Assembly (NCBI RefSeq): GCF_030347965.1
Contig: NZ_JAQIBD010000002.1
Coordinates: 434,001-498,000, forward strand
Reading direction: 5' to 3'
Origin: Sulfurovum zhangzhouensis
Lineage (GTDB): Bacteria; Campylobacterota; Campylobacteria; Campylobacterales; Sulfurovaceae
Length of the DNA stretch: 64,000 nt
Under the pieces are notes generated by a model, which was given only the letters and a program-made list of their open reading frames with translations, was not told the DNA's origin and did not search any database. A program made the translations under genes and the position numbers. Positions 18,112 through 27,287 of this stretch are shown piece after piece. Position 1 is the first letter of the stretch; the number at the start of each line of letters is the position of its first letter.

Positions 18112-19007
18112 TAAAACTCTCTTTCGATCATCTCTTTAGCAATACCTGCCAAAGAATCTTCACCATGAGCACTCATCAAAGCAATCGCCTCTTCGATCAA
18201 AGCTTTTGCTTCAAGATAAGACTTTTCGATAATTTGATGCTCTTTCATTTTCGTCTGTATCCATAGCTGTTCTTCCGGCTTCAAAACTTTTGCATGTAAG
18301 CTTTGAAGTTTTCTTTTCTCATCACTCTTTAGTGCTTCATAGAGATAGATATACGGCAGGGTAGTTTTCCCTTCCACAAAATCATGGAGTGCCGGTTTAC
18401 CAAGTGTTGCACTATCTTGTGTAATATCAAGAATATCATCGATCATCTGAAACGCAAGCCCAAGATTGCGTCCGTAAGTAAGATATGCTTCCTTTGGCTT
18501 ACCTGCAAGTACTGCTGCGGCACCTGCACTTGCTTCTATCAGTGAAGCCGTTTTCTGATAGATCATTTTAAGGTATATCTCTTTATCCACATTAAAAGTT
18601 TTGGAGAGTGAAACATCTCTCAGCTCACCCAGGCTCAACTGCACAACGGCATTTGAAACGATTTTGGCAATTTCCATGCTGATATTATTTAACTCTAAAA
18701 AGCCTTTGGAGTAAAGGATATCTCCCAGCATGATCGCTGTTTTATTGCCGTAGAGTGCATTGAGAGAGGGTTTGTTACGGCGGGTATAAGCATCATCGAT
18801 CACATCATCATGTAATAAACTAGCCGCATGGATCATCTCCACTACCGCAGCAGTCTTTACAGCAAGAAGATTATTTCCTGCAATCTTTAAAATGAGCTTT
18901 GCCCTAAGCCTTTTCCCTGCAGGAAGCATCCAATAAAATGAACTTACTTCCCTGTCTTCCAGTTCAGCAATGAACTGTTCTATCTTTCTCTCAACTGCAC
19001 TTAACAC
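18111..19007 (-). CDS. ispB: Trans-polyprenyl diphosphate synthase (octaprenyl type)
   Basis: The 298-residue enzyme elongates prenyl diphosphates, here most likely for the menaquinone side chain. The first Asp-rich motif DDVIDD (67-72) and second motif DDILD with preceding FQMIDDIL are present, as are GKRLRAKL and GKTTLPYI. Chain length cannot be set from sequence. The order polyprenyl synthase-hemA-proS is shared with H. pylori. Confidence 0.9.
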   Translation of the reverse strand: MLSAVERKIEQFIAELEDREVSSFYWMLPAGKRLRAKLILKIAGNNLLAVKTAAVVEMIHAASLLHDDVIDDAYTRRNKPSLNALYGNKTAIMLGDILYSKGFLELNNISMEIAKIVSNAVVQLSLGELRDVSLSKTFNVDKEIYLKMIYQKTASLIEASAGAAAVLAGKPKEAYLTYGRNLGLAFQMIDDILDITQDSATLGKPALHDFVEGKTTLPYIYLYEALKSDEKRKLQSLHAKVLKPEEQLWIQTKMKEHQIIEKSYLEAKALIEEAIALMSAHGEDSLAGIAKEMIEREF

Positions 19008-19019
19008 TAATTTTTATCC

Positions 19020-19292
19020 TTATTCACACTGAGTAACGATATTACCTACAAGTTCGATGAAGATACTGTTCACACCATTATCAATCTCAGGGTCAATTAC
19101 AGTTTGTTTGATCATCAACTCATACTCGTTTTCCATCCCTTTTTCCTCAAGAAGCTTCTCAGCTACTGCCAAACGTCTGAACATCTTCTCAACTTCCATT
19201 TCAACGATGTTCTGATTTGCTGTTCTTGCAATAGAAAAATAGTTGGATCTTGGTGTTCCTACAAATGCGTCATCATCATCAAAAATATTCAT
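19020..19292 (-). CDS. DUF2018 family protein
   Basis: This 90-residue, all-helical protein (MNIFDDDDAF...) belongs to DUF2018, a Campylobacterota family that includes H. pylori HP0242, a small dimer with a knotted topology. Function is unknown. The ATG at 19292 has AAGGA eight bases upstream; the longer reading frame begins at a TTG that overlaps that site, so it is rejected. It lies 12 bases before the polyprenyl synthase gene, as in H. pylori where HP0240 and HP0242 are close. Confidence 0.85.
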   Translation of the reverse strand: MNIFDDDDAFVGTPRSNYFSIARTANQNIVEMEVEKMFRRLAVAEKLLEEKGMENEYELMIKQTVIDPEIDNGVNSIFIELVGNIVTQCE

Positions 19293-19364
19293 ATTTAATT
19301 CCTTCAAATTTCTATACTATATTCTTCCGGTTCTCTTAAAAAAAGATATTATAACCAAAATCTT

Positions 19365-22300
19365 TTAACTGTCACTTTGCACCTTATAGATCACCGCATA
19401 CATGAGTGGCACATAGTAGAGATTCAACACCGTTGCCCATGCGACACCAAAGCCAAGAGAGATTGCCATGGGTTGAATGATCAAAGCCTGACCGCTGGCA
19501 AAGAAGATCAATGATGAAAGTCCCAGTAGCGTGGTAATAGATGTTAACAGGATCGGTCTAAGCCTATGCCCAGCCTTTTCCATCATCTCAGCATAGTTTT
19601 TGCTGCCTTTAATGAAATCCAGCATGATAATTCCATCATTGACCACAACCCCTGCAAGCCCTATCAGTCCCATCACACCCGGCATCGTAAGATTGATACC
19701 CATGACATATGCACCAACCAATGCCCCTAAGATAGAAAGCGGGATCGTTGAGATAATGATCAGAGGAAGAATTAAAGAGTTGAACATCCATACCAAAGAG
19801 ATAAAGATAAGGAATATAGCGATGAGAGCTGCTTGGCTCATCTCTCTTTTCATCTGCTTGTTTTCCTTTTCTTCTCCCTTGATAATGACCTTCAAGCCCT
19901 CTTTTTCAAACATTTCAAGCATTGGGTTGATCTTTTTCATCACTTCGGTAGCCAAAACTTTCTTACTGTCCACTCTTGCCGTAACGGTACTCACCCTCTG
20001 ACCATCTTCTTTGTATATCTTTACAAAACTCTTCTGATAATTAAAATCACATATTTCGGAAAGCTTTACGACGTTTTGTCCGTCGGGAGTCGTCAGTGTC
20101 ACCGAACCGATCTGGAGGTACTGATCCTTCCTAGGGTCTTCAATACGTAAACGCACCAGTCCAGTATCGTTGAACATTTTTCCATATTCAGCTTTTAAAA
20201 ACAGACCTTTAAGCTCGGAGGTTACATAGGTTTCGGTAAAGCCCAGCATTTGCCCGTATTCGTTGATGCGGAGTTTGAGCTCACGCACCCCCTCTTTTGC
20301 ATCATCAGCTATGTCAAAAACGCCGTCAATTTTGCCTAGCTCTTTTTTCAGTTCAGCTAAAGCCTCAAGTTTTTTATCTTCATCTTTACTGCTCAGTCCT
20401 ATCTCTATATCATGACCGACAATTCCAGTCTGCGGTACATAAAGGTTGATCTGGCTAAAAAGCTTTTGACCATTGGTAGCTTTGAGCTCTCTGAGTGCAT
20501 CAACCACATCTTTTTGTGTTGCCAGTGCGATCTGCTGCGCTTTTCTTTTTCTGATCATGTCCGAACCGTCATACTCCAGTGAAAAAATCGGGTTTATAAA
20601 AGTATCAATGAAATTTTCAGGGGCTTTTTCATGTAAATTGATAAAGATATGAAAAAGGTTGCTTCCCGTCTCAAAGGTCTGGTCGGAATTCATATAAAAG
20701 CCGACAACCGACGTGATCGAAGAGGTCTCTTCAGCATCATAGTACTGTAATAACTCTTTCTCGATCTTAGCCACTATCTCTTCTGTATCTTCAAGTTTAT
20801 TGTTCACATCCACTTTACCGTTTAGATAGAGTTGTGTCGTATCAAATTCCGGGAAAAGCTGGAATTTAGTAATGTTCATCATCAATACCGTCATCAATAA
20901 GATAGCTCCCACCAAAGAGAACAAGGAAAAAACCTTTCTTTGTGTAAAAGGTTTGAGTATTTTGTAGAGGATGCGGTAAGTATTTTCTTCGACCAGCCTT
21001 GGCAGGGAAGCCTTAAGCACTGATTGTTTTGTTTTGAGCCTTTCAAATGCTGTAGTCAAAACTGAATTCTTTTTGGTATAGAGCAGTGCCCCAAGTATAC
21101 TCGCATACGCCTTATCCATTTTGATCCAAAAATCATTTCTGCTATGTTCTTTGTCAGCATCCCTCATCGTAAAGAACTCTTTGGAGTGCAGCGGTAGGAA
21201 ATAGAAAGCTTCAAAGAGAGAACTGAGCAGCAAAATAGAGATCATGACAGGCAAGACCTTCATGAACATTCCCATCTGACCACTCATGATAAGTAACGGC
21301 AAAAAAGCAAAGACCGTTGTCATCGTTGCCGTCAGTACAGCAGGGAACATCTCTACTGCACCATCGATAGCCGCCTGCCTTGCAGACTTACCCATCTCCA
21401 TATGCCTAAAGATATTCTCTGCTACTACGATCGCTTCATCCACCAGCATCCCCAGAGCGATGAGTGCACCAAGCAAGGTCAGCATATTAAGACTGTAGCC
21501 CATCTGATCAGCACCAATCAGGGTTATCATAAAACTTGCAGGGATCCCAACAGCCACTACCAATGCAATCTTATAGTTCACACTCATAAAAAGTGCCATA
21601 AACACCAGGATCAGACCAAAAAAGATATTGGAAGAGACAAGGTTGAGACGGTTTTTGATCCAGATAGAGGTATCCGTATAAGCTTCAAGAGTAACATCTT
21701 TATACTCTTTTTGCATCTGAGAGAGCATCGCTTTGATCTCTTTGCTCAAGGCAATGGCATTTCCGTCTTTGGTTTTACTGATATCCAGGGAAACATTACG
21801 TTTTCCGTTAAAATGAGAGATCTGAACGGTATCACTCAATCCAAAACTGACTTTCGCGATATCTCCTACCCGTACCCTTTTACCATTCACAGTGATAAGT
21901 GTGTCTTCCAGTGCTTTCGCACTCTTTTCTCCATTGATCGTAGAGATATAAAGGTGGTTTCCTTTCTGCTCCAGAGTACCGATCGGGAAAATCGAACTCA
22001 ATGCGCCGATGGATCGGTAGACCGATTCTTTTGGTAGATCATATGCAATAAGCTTTTGTTCATCAATACTGATAAGTACCTCATCATCCGCTTCTCCACG
22101 TATGAGGATATCGCTTAACTCTTTGAAGCTGCTCAGACGGCTTTTAATTTCATCGGCAATATCGAGTAACTCTTTTTGTGGTCTATCACCCGAGATCGCA
22201 ACCAATAGCAGTGGAAAATTATGCACAGTGATCTTTGCGATAGGTTCATCCATATCCGTAGGCAAATCTCGTCTGATATTGGCAATAACATCTTTAACAT

Positions 22301-22625
22301 CACTAAGTACCAATTGGTTATCACTTCCAGGTTTGATATCCGCTTTAATGGAAAAAAGTCCGTTTTGAATAATCGTATCAATGTTACTTATTTCTGAGAT
22401 ACTTTTTAGTTCATCTTCTATATTCTTAACCGCCATCTTATCGAGTACGTCTGCACTGGCACCCGGATATCCCCCTGTGATACTTATCTGGTCAAGGTTT
22501 GAAGGGGGGAATATCTCTTTAGGAATATTTTGATAAGAAAAGATAGACAAAAGCAGCAAAAAGGCCAGTAGTATATGATTGATAATGGGCCTGTCTATCG
22601 CAAAAGTGATAAAAGAACGTATCAT
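19365..22625 (-). CDS. RND-family efflux permease without adjacent adaptor
   Basis: The 1086-residue protein has AcrB/CzcA-type architecture: an N-terminal helix (FITFAIDRPIINHILLAFLLL), two large periplasmic loops and two blocks of membrane helices. The proton-relay helix reads GMLVDEAIVVAENIFRH, so the usual Asp-Asp pair is Asp-Glu. There is an additional charged stretch of about 60 residues near 490-570 between the two halves. No periplasmic adaptor or outer-membrane channel gene is next to it; the TolC-family gene at 58995-60188 is 36 kb away. Substrate cannot be assigned. The FtsL-like gene precedes it by one base. Confidence 0.88.
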   Translation of the reverse strand: MIRSFITFAIDRPIINHILLAFLLLLSIFSYQNIPKEIFPPSNLDQISITGGYPGASADVLDKMAVKNIEDELKSISEISNIDTIIQNGLFSIKADIKPGSDNQLVLSDVKDVIANIRRDLPTDMDEPIAKITVHNFPLLLVAISGDRPQKELLDIADEIKSRLSSFKELSDILIRGEADDEVLISIDEQKLIAYDLPKESVYRSIGALSSIFPIGTLEQKGNHLYISTINGEKSAKALEDTLITVNGKRVRVGDIAKVSFGLSDTVQISHFNGKRNVSLDISKTKDGNAIALSKEIKAMLSQMQKEYKDVTLEAYTDTSIWIKNRLNLVSSNIFFGLILVFMALFMSVNYKIALVVAVGIPASFMITLIGADQMGYSLNMLTLLGALIALGMLVDEAIVVAENIFRHMEMGKSARQAAIDGAVEMFPAVLTATMTTVFAFLPLLIMSGQMGMFMKVLPVMISILLLSSLFEAFYFLPLHSKEFFTMRDADKEHSRNDFWIKMDKAYASILGALLYTKKNSVLTTAFERLKTKQSVLKASLPRLVEENTYRILYKILKPFTQRKVFSLFSLVGAILLMTVLMMNITKFQLFPEFDTTQLYLNGKVDVNNKLEDTEEIVAKIEKELLQYYDAEETSSITSVVGFYMNSDQTFETGSNLFHIFINLHEKAPENFIDTFINPIFSLEYDGSDMIRKRKAQQIALATQKDVVDALRELKATNGQKLFSQINLYVPQTGIVGHDIEIGLSSKDEDKKLEALAELKKELGKIDGVFDIADDAKEGVRELKLRINEYGQMLGFTETYVTSELKGLFLKAEYGKMFNDTGLVRLRIEDPRKDQYLQIGSVTLTTPDGQNVVKLSEICDFNYQKSFVKIYKEDGQRVSTVTARVDSKKVLATEVMKKINPMLEMFEKEGLKVIIKGEEKENKQMKREMSQAALIAIFLIFISLVWMFNSLILPLIIISTIPLSILGALVGAYVMGINLTMPGVMGLIGLAGVVVNDGIIMLDFIKGSKNYAEMMEKAGHRLRPILLTSITTLLGLSSLIFFASGQALIIQPMAISLGFGVAWATVLNLYYVPLMYAVIYKVQSDS

Positions 22626-22626
22626 G

Positions 22627-22899
22627 TTATTCCCCCTCTTTGATCACAAAGATCGTATCTGTTACCCTATTTTTGAATTTCAATGCTTCAACCTTCTGTT
22701 CAAGCAGTTGCCTCTCTACTTTCAGTACAGAGACATGCTGCTGCAGACGATTGACCTCCCTGCTCTCATAATAGATCTGGTTACTCAAATAGATCTTTAT
22801 CATACTAAGTATTAACACAATCGCCATAGAGATCATAATGATCATAAACATTTTGAAAGTGATGCCGTTGGGTGCTTTACTTTTTCTCTTCACAGCCAT
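22627..22899 (-). CDS. Small bitopic coiled-coil protein, probable FtsL
   Basis: The 90-residue protein has a short basic cytoplasmic tail, one membrane helix (about 16-36) and a leucine-rich coiled coil (about 42-80: VNRLQQHVSVLKVERQLLEQ...). That is the FtsL/DivIC layout, and the gene overlaps the rsmH stop by one base, exactly where ftsL sits in most division clusters. FtsL bridges FtsQ/FtsB and FtsWI in the divisome. FtsL sequences diverge strongly, so the call rests on layout and position. Confidence 0.62.
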   Translation of the reverse strand: MAVKRKSKAPNGITFKMFMIIMISMAIVLILSMIKIYLSNQIYYESREVNRLQQHVSVLKVERQLLEQKVEALKFKNRVTDTIFVIKEGE

Positions 22900-23822
22900 T
22901 AACTACTCTTTGTAAATCTAAAACTTCTTAGTTTTGCTGACCGGCTGCGAGGATTGGTTTTTAGTTCTTCTTTCCCAGCAGTGATAGGTTTACGTTTGAT
23001 TGGCTTGCCAAGTGCATGATCATTACCACAAGTACATCGCATTGCCTGAGGATCACAGATACAAGAAGTGCTCCATTTTTTAAAGCGGTTCTTCACCAAT
23101 CTATCTTCTAGTGAATGGAAAGTAATAAGTGAAACGATCTCATCCTCATAATGTTTTTCTTCCAATGCATCCAATAATCCCTCGATCTCACCAAGTTCAT
23201 TATTGACTTCTATACGTATTGCCTGGAACATCAAGGTTGCAGGGTGTATCTTACCATGACTTCCCAAAACATCTACGGCGATCTGTGCCAGTTCTTTCGC
23301 TGAATTGATCGGAGCACGGCTTCGCGCTTCTACGACAGCTGCTGCTAATTTCTTGTAGGGTTTAACCTCACCATACATGTCAAAGATATATTCCAGCTTC
23401 TCTTTTGGATATTCATTGACAACTTCATATGCACTCAGCGGTGCTGATGCATCCATGCGCATATCAAGTGTTTCAGAGTTAAAACTAAATCCCCTCTCCA
23501 TCTTGTCAAGCTGCAATGAAGAGACGCCAAAGTCTGCCAGAACACCTGTAACAGGACTCTCACTTAGTGTAGGGAAGACAGTTGCAAATGTTCCTTTATA
23601 GAGTGTACTTCTATCACTAAACGGTTCCAATCTTTTTTTGGAAAAAGCTAATGCTTCATCATCTCTATCGATACCGATGTGTTTGATATGCCCATATCTT
23701 TTGAGCATCTCGGAACTATGCCCGGCATACCCCAAGGTACAATCAACAAAATACCCTTCTTTGATCTCTTTAAAACTTTCTAAGACCTCTTCAAGCAAAA
23801 CGGGAATATGGGGAGTCTGCAA
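22899..23822 (-). CDS. rsmH: 16S rRNA (cytosine1402-N4)-methyltransferase
   Basis: The 307-residue enzyme (formerly MraW) methylates C1402 in the ribosomal decoding centre. HIPVLLEEVLE, DCTLGYAGHSS (SAM site), ADFGVSSLQLD, RGFSF and VSLITFHSLEDRLVKNRFK are diagnostic. Start is TTG at 23822 with AAAGG six bases upstream. It heads the long minus-strand run and is divergent from the class II aldolase gene. Confidence 0.96.
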   Translation of the reverse strand: MQTPHIPVLLEEVLESFKEIKEGYFVDCTLGYAGHSSEMLKRYGHIKHIGIDRDDEALAFSKKRLEPFSDRSTLYKGTFATVFPTLSESPVTGVLADFGVSSLQLDKMERGFSFNSETLDMRMDASAPLSAYEVVNEYPKEKLEYIFDMYGEVKPYKKLAAAVVEARSRAPINSAKELAQIAVDVLGSHGKIHPATLMFQAIRIEVNNELGEIEGLLDALEEKHYEDEIVSLITFHSLEDRLVKNRFKKWSTSCICDPQAMRCTCGNDHALGKPIKRKPITAGKEELKTNPRSRSAKLRSFRFTKSS

Positions 23823-23910
23823 AATAAACCTTTATTATATAAAGCATGATACATGCCCTTAAAATATCAATGCTATAATAACAAAATATTCCTAACAAAG
23901 GTTGCTAGCG

Positions 23911-24483
23911 ATGGATAAACACCTTATCGAAGAGATACAACACGTTTCACTCTCATTATTCAATAAAAACTTCTTCAGTGTTTACCATGGCTCGATCTCA
24001 GCACGTATCTCAACCAACCAGTTCATTATCAACCGTAGAGATACGATCCTAGATGAAGTGACAGAACACTGTATGGTTAGACTTGACTATAACCAAAGAG
24101 ACTATAGATGGTCTGAAGCAAGTCAGGATGTCTATATCCATGAGCATATTTACGAAACGCTTCCAAATGCCAAATATATATCTTTTACAATGCCGCCATA
24201 TGCAACTGCCTACTCTCTAAAACACGGTAAAGTCTCTCCTCAGGACTATCATGGGAAGAAAGTGTTAGGGGATATCATTATTTATGATCCTAGAAATGTG
24301 GATGATTGGATGGAAAGAGCACAGTATGAGATCCCAAAATTTTTCCAAAACCATGAAACCCATCTGATGCTTATCAAAGGTTTTGGAGTAATTTCCTATG
24401 ATAGGGATATCACGGAAATGGCAAAAAAAGTCTCTGTGCTGGAAAACTCCTGCCGGCTTTTAGCACTAAGTGCAAACCTCTAA
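23911..24483 (+). CDS. Class II aldolase/adducin-like protein
   Basis: The 190-residue protein resembles the class II aldolase/adducin fold (SVYHGSISARIS, HEHIYETLPNAKYISF, HLMLIKGFGVISY). In the family, His residues bind a catalytic zinc, but here the usual HxH pair in the first part is reduced, so activity is uncertain. The ATG at 23911 has AAAGG nine bases upstream; an in-frame TTG at 23902 is less likely. Substrate is unknown. Confidence 0.7.
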   Translation: MDKHLIEEIQHVSLSLFNKNFFSVYHGSISARISTNQFIINRRDTILDEVTEHCMVRLDYNQRDYRWSEASQDVYIHEHIYETLPNAKYISFTMPPYATAYSLKHGKVSPQDYHGKKVLGDIIIYDPRNVDDWMERAQYEIPKFFQNHETHLMLIKGFGVISYDRDITEMAKKVSVLENSCRLLALSANL

Positions 24484-24645
24484 GAGATAGCTGATCGTGT
24501 AAATGAAGGTTGAATGAATTGACACTGAAGTAATATTACTACTGATTATTCTCTCTTTTAAGTATTACACATAAATACGCATAAATGTAAACTTACTTCT
24601 GCTATACTCTAAATCAATTTGACAAACTGTAAACCGGATAATAAA

Positions 24646-25899
24646 ATGAATCAAACCAAAAAAAGACTAAGTATCATCAACCTGGCTATATCTATTACAG
24701 ATATTGAAACGATTCAATTACAAATTGCAAAATTAAGACTTATTAGAACAGATACTAAAATCCAGAAAATCATCGATGCCCTTGAATCAGAAAGTTATGC
24801 ACTGGCTCAAAACCTTATACAAGAGTATATCGATACACCAATACAGGAAATCCATCAACGAGTTTCAAACGGACATCACAAACGCTCCTATTCACAAAGA
24901 GAACTAGAGCTTATCGAGCAATTTGATCTTTTTCTTACAGATGAGAGTTATGAAGATCAAAGTGAAATAGTAGATATCAACCAATATTTACAAACTTCTG
25001 CTGCATCATCCAAAGAAAAAACAGAAGTTGATTTTGACAAACTGCTTGACATAGAAGAAAGCAGGCCAGAAGAGGAAGAAGAAGTGTATTTTTCTGCATT
25101 TGAGGAAGAAGCTCTTAGTTCCGAATCTGACACATATCTACCTGAACCAGTCTCAACAGCTGATACGACTTTTGAAGATAGTAGTTTATTACATGAAGAG
25201 CAGATCGCAACACCAATTTACGATGAAGCTCTTGCAGTAGAGACTACTGACAATACTACTATGTTAGCAGAGCAAGCAACAGAGATGACAGCAGCTTATG
25301 AAAAGGCATTAAAGCCGTCCAACGCTCAAGAGATATCAGATGAAACGATCACTGCACGAAATAAAAATACAAAATATCGGCCTATTTTCTCTATCAAACA
25401 GCAGTTTCTTGATGCATCCCAGAAATACCCTCTGCTTGTCAACAGTACACAACCTTACGACTCTGTAACAGAATGGATAGATCAAATTAGTCATGAGCAT
25501 GGCTATGCCAAAAGCGATGTAGAAAAAACGGTAATTAATGCGTTAAAATTAGCCGAAGAAGAGACTGCTTTCCAAAGGTCTGAGGCAGCAGAACTTCTAC
25601 TTTTATCAGGTCTTACCGAAGATGAGTTCGGACAATTGATCTTGGCGAGAGAGTTTTTCAAAGGAAGACTTTTTGAAAAAAACATATCTGAAGCCTTTAA
25701 ACGGATAGAGCAGTTGGCAAGCAGGGAATATCCTGAAGCGATCTGTGATCTTGCACAGTTTTACGAACATGGTGTGGGAACAAAGAAAAATAAAAAAACT
25801 GCAAAAGAGCTTTATGAAAAAGCAATGCACTTTGGGATCAAACGTGCACAAAGACATTTTCAACGCTTAAGTAAAGAGAGCGGTCTGTTCTCTTTTTAG
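24646..25899 (+). CDS. Sel1-repeat protein with acidic central region
   Basis: The 417-residue cytosolic protein has a helical N-terminal part (about 1-90), a long acidic low-complexity centre (Glu/Ser/Thr rich, about 110-230) and a C-terminal helical part ending in one Sel1-like repeat (EAICDLAQFYEHGVGTKKNK followed by KTAKELYEKA). Sel1 repeats are TPR-like and mediate protein contacts. The ATG at 24646 is weakly preceded by a purine stretch. It is convergent with bioA, overlapping by four bases. I do not recognise the N-terminal domain and assign no function. Confidence 0.65.
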   Translation: MNQTKKRLSIINLAISITDIETIQLQIAKLRLIRTDTKIQKIIDALESESYALAQNLIQEYIDTPIQEIHQRVSNGHHKRSYSQRELELIEQFDLFLTDESYEDQSEIVDINQYLQTSAASSKEKTEVDFDKLLDIEESRPEEEEEVYFSAFEEEALSSESDTYLPEPVSTADTTFEDSSLLHEEQIATPIYDEALAVETTDNTTMLAEQATEMTAAYEKALKPSNAQEISDETITARNKNTKYRPIFSIKQQFLDASQKYPLLVNSTQPYDSVTEWIDQISHEHGYAKSDVEKTVINALKLAEEETAFQRSEAAELLLLSGLTEDEFGQLILAREFFKGRLFEKNISEAFKRIEQLASREYPEAICDLAQFYEHGVGTKKNKKTAKELYEKAMHFGIKRAQRHFQRLSKESGLFSF

Positions 25900-27209
25900 G
25901 ACTCTTTGTTTACTTTTGCTATGCCTTCCCAGGCTACATCAACCATTTTATCAATCTCCTCATACGAGATCGTATATGGTGGCATAAAATAAACAACATG
26001 CCCCAAAGGCCTGAGCAACACACCTCGTGTCAAGGCATACTTATATACACTGATACCGATCCGATCTTCAGCACTATACCCTTGTAGCTCAATTGCCGTG
26101 ATCATCCCCTGTTGTCTTATCTCTTTCACATTTGAAAGTTCGGCTATTTTTTCAGCTCTTTCAAGTATATAACGGCTTTTCTTTTCATTATTGCCAAGGA
26201 CATCATCCTTTTCAAAGAGCTCCAATGTTGCAAGCGCTGCTGTACAGGCAAGAGGATTTCCTGTATAAGAGTGAGAATGCAAGAAAGCTTTATACTCATT
26301 ATAGTCACAATAAAAAGCACTGTAAACTTCATCAGTTGTCATCACAACAGATAGCGGCAGATAACCTCCGGTCAACCCTTTGGAAAGTGTCATAAAATCA
26401 GGTGAAATACCTGCATGGTCACAGGCGAACATTTTCCCTGTTCTACCAAAACCTGTCATAATCTCATCAGTGATCAAATGTACACCGTACTTCCTGGTCA
26501 ATTCCCTGGCTCCGATTAGATATGCCGGATGATACATATGCATATTCCCCGCTCCCTGTACAAGCGGTTCCAAGATCAAAGCAGCAATTTCATCAGCTTG
26601 ATCATGCAATACTTTTTCTAAGATACTGAGGGCCGCTTCAGCAGCTTCTTGAGTTTGATCTACCGGCACAGGTACCTGTTTATTGGCAATAAGCAACGGT
26701 TCATATGTTTCCTTATACAGTGCTACATCTCCCACACTTAATGCACCTATTGTCTCTCCATGATAAGAGTTTGTCAATGATAAAAAAACCGGTTTTTTCT
26801 TTCCGTTATTAAGATGAAAATGATAGCTCATCTTGAGTGCTGCTTCAACAGCACTTGAACCGTTATCCACATAAAAAACCTTAGCTAGTCCCTCAGGGGT
26901 GATATTTACAAGCTTATGTGCCAACTCTATAGCAGGTTCATGAGTAAAGCCAGCCAAAAGTACATGTTCAAGCTTTTCAAGCTGTGCTTTGATCTTTTCA
27001 TTGATAAAAGTGTTAGAATGTCCAAACAAATTGACCCACCATGAACTCACAGCATCGATATAGCTATTACCTTCAAAATCATAAAGATAAACCCCTTTTC
27101 CTGACTTGATAGGTATGATAGGTAAAGTCTCATGATCTTTCATCTGTGTACAGGGATGCCAGATGACTTCAAGATCCCTGTTCATCATTTCATTATTTTT
27201 AGATAGCAT
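25896..27209 (-). CDS. bioA: Adenosylmethionine-8-amino-7-oxononanoate aminotransferase
   Basis: This PLP enzyme of biotin synthesis converts KAPA to DAPA using SAM. IWHPCTQMKDHE near the start, DGFGRTGKMFACDHA-like ITDEIMTGFGRTGKMF, and the PLP lysine in TLSKGLTGGYLPLSV identify BioA among class III aminotransferases. The product is 437 residues from the ATG at 27209; a TTG six bases upstream and ATGs at 27188 and 27185 are alternatives, since no strong ribosome site decides. No other biotin gene is nearby. Confidence 0.93.
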   Translation of the reverse strand: MLSKNNEMMNRDLEVIWHPCTQMKDHETLPIIPIKSGKGVYLYDFEGNSYIDAVSSWWVNLFGHSNTFINEKIKAQLEKLEHVLLAGFTHEPAIELAHKLVNITPEGLAKVFYVDNGSSAVEAALKMSYHFHLNNGKKKPVFLSLTNSYHGETIGALSVGDVALYKETYEPLLIANKQVPVPVDQTQEAAEAALSILEKVLHDQADEIAALILEPLVQGAGNMHMYHPAYLIGARELTRKYGVHLITDEIMTGFGRTGKMFACDHAGISPDFMTLSKGLTGGYLPLSVVMTTDEVYSAFYCDYNEYKAFLHSHSYTGNPLACTAALATLELFEKDDVLGNNEKKSRYILERAEKIAELSNVKEIRQQGMITAIELQGYSAEDRIGISVYKYALTRGVLLRPLGHVVYFMPPYTISYEEIDKMVDVAWEGIAKVNKES

Positions 27210-27287
27210 CTTCAAATTACACGCTGCCCTTTTAATTTATATTAGATAGAATATTGTACAAATTTTTCAATTGAAGGCAGTTAAAGT

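Noticed and set aside
21402-22037. 211-residue plus-strand frame opposite the RND permease
   Set aside because: No family features, and the opposite strand codes for a conserved periplasmic domain.
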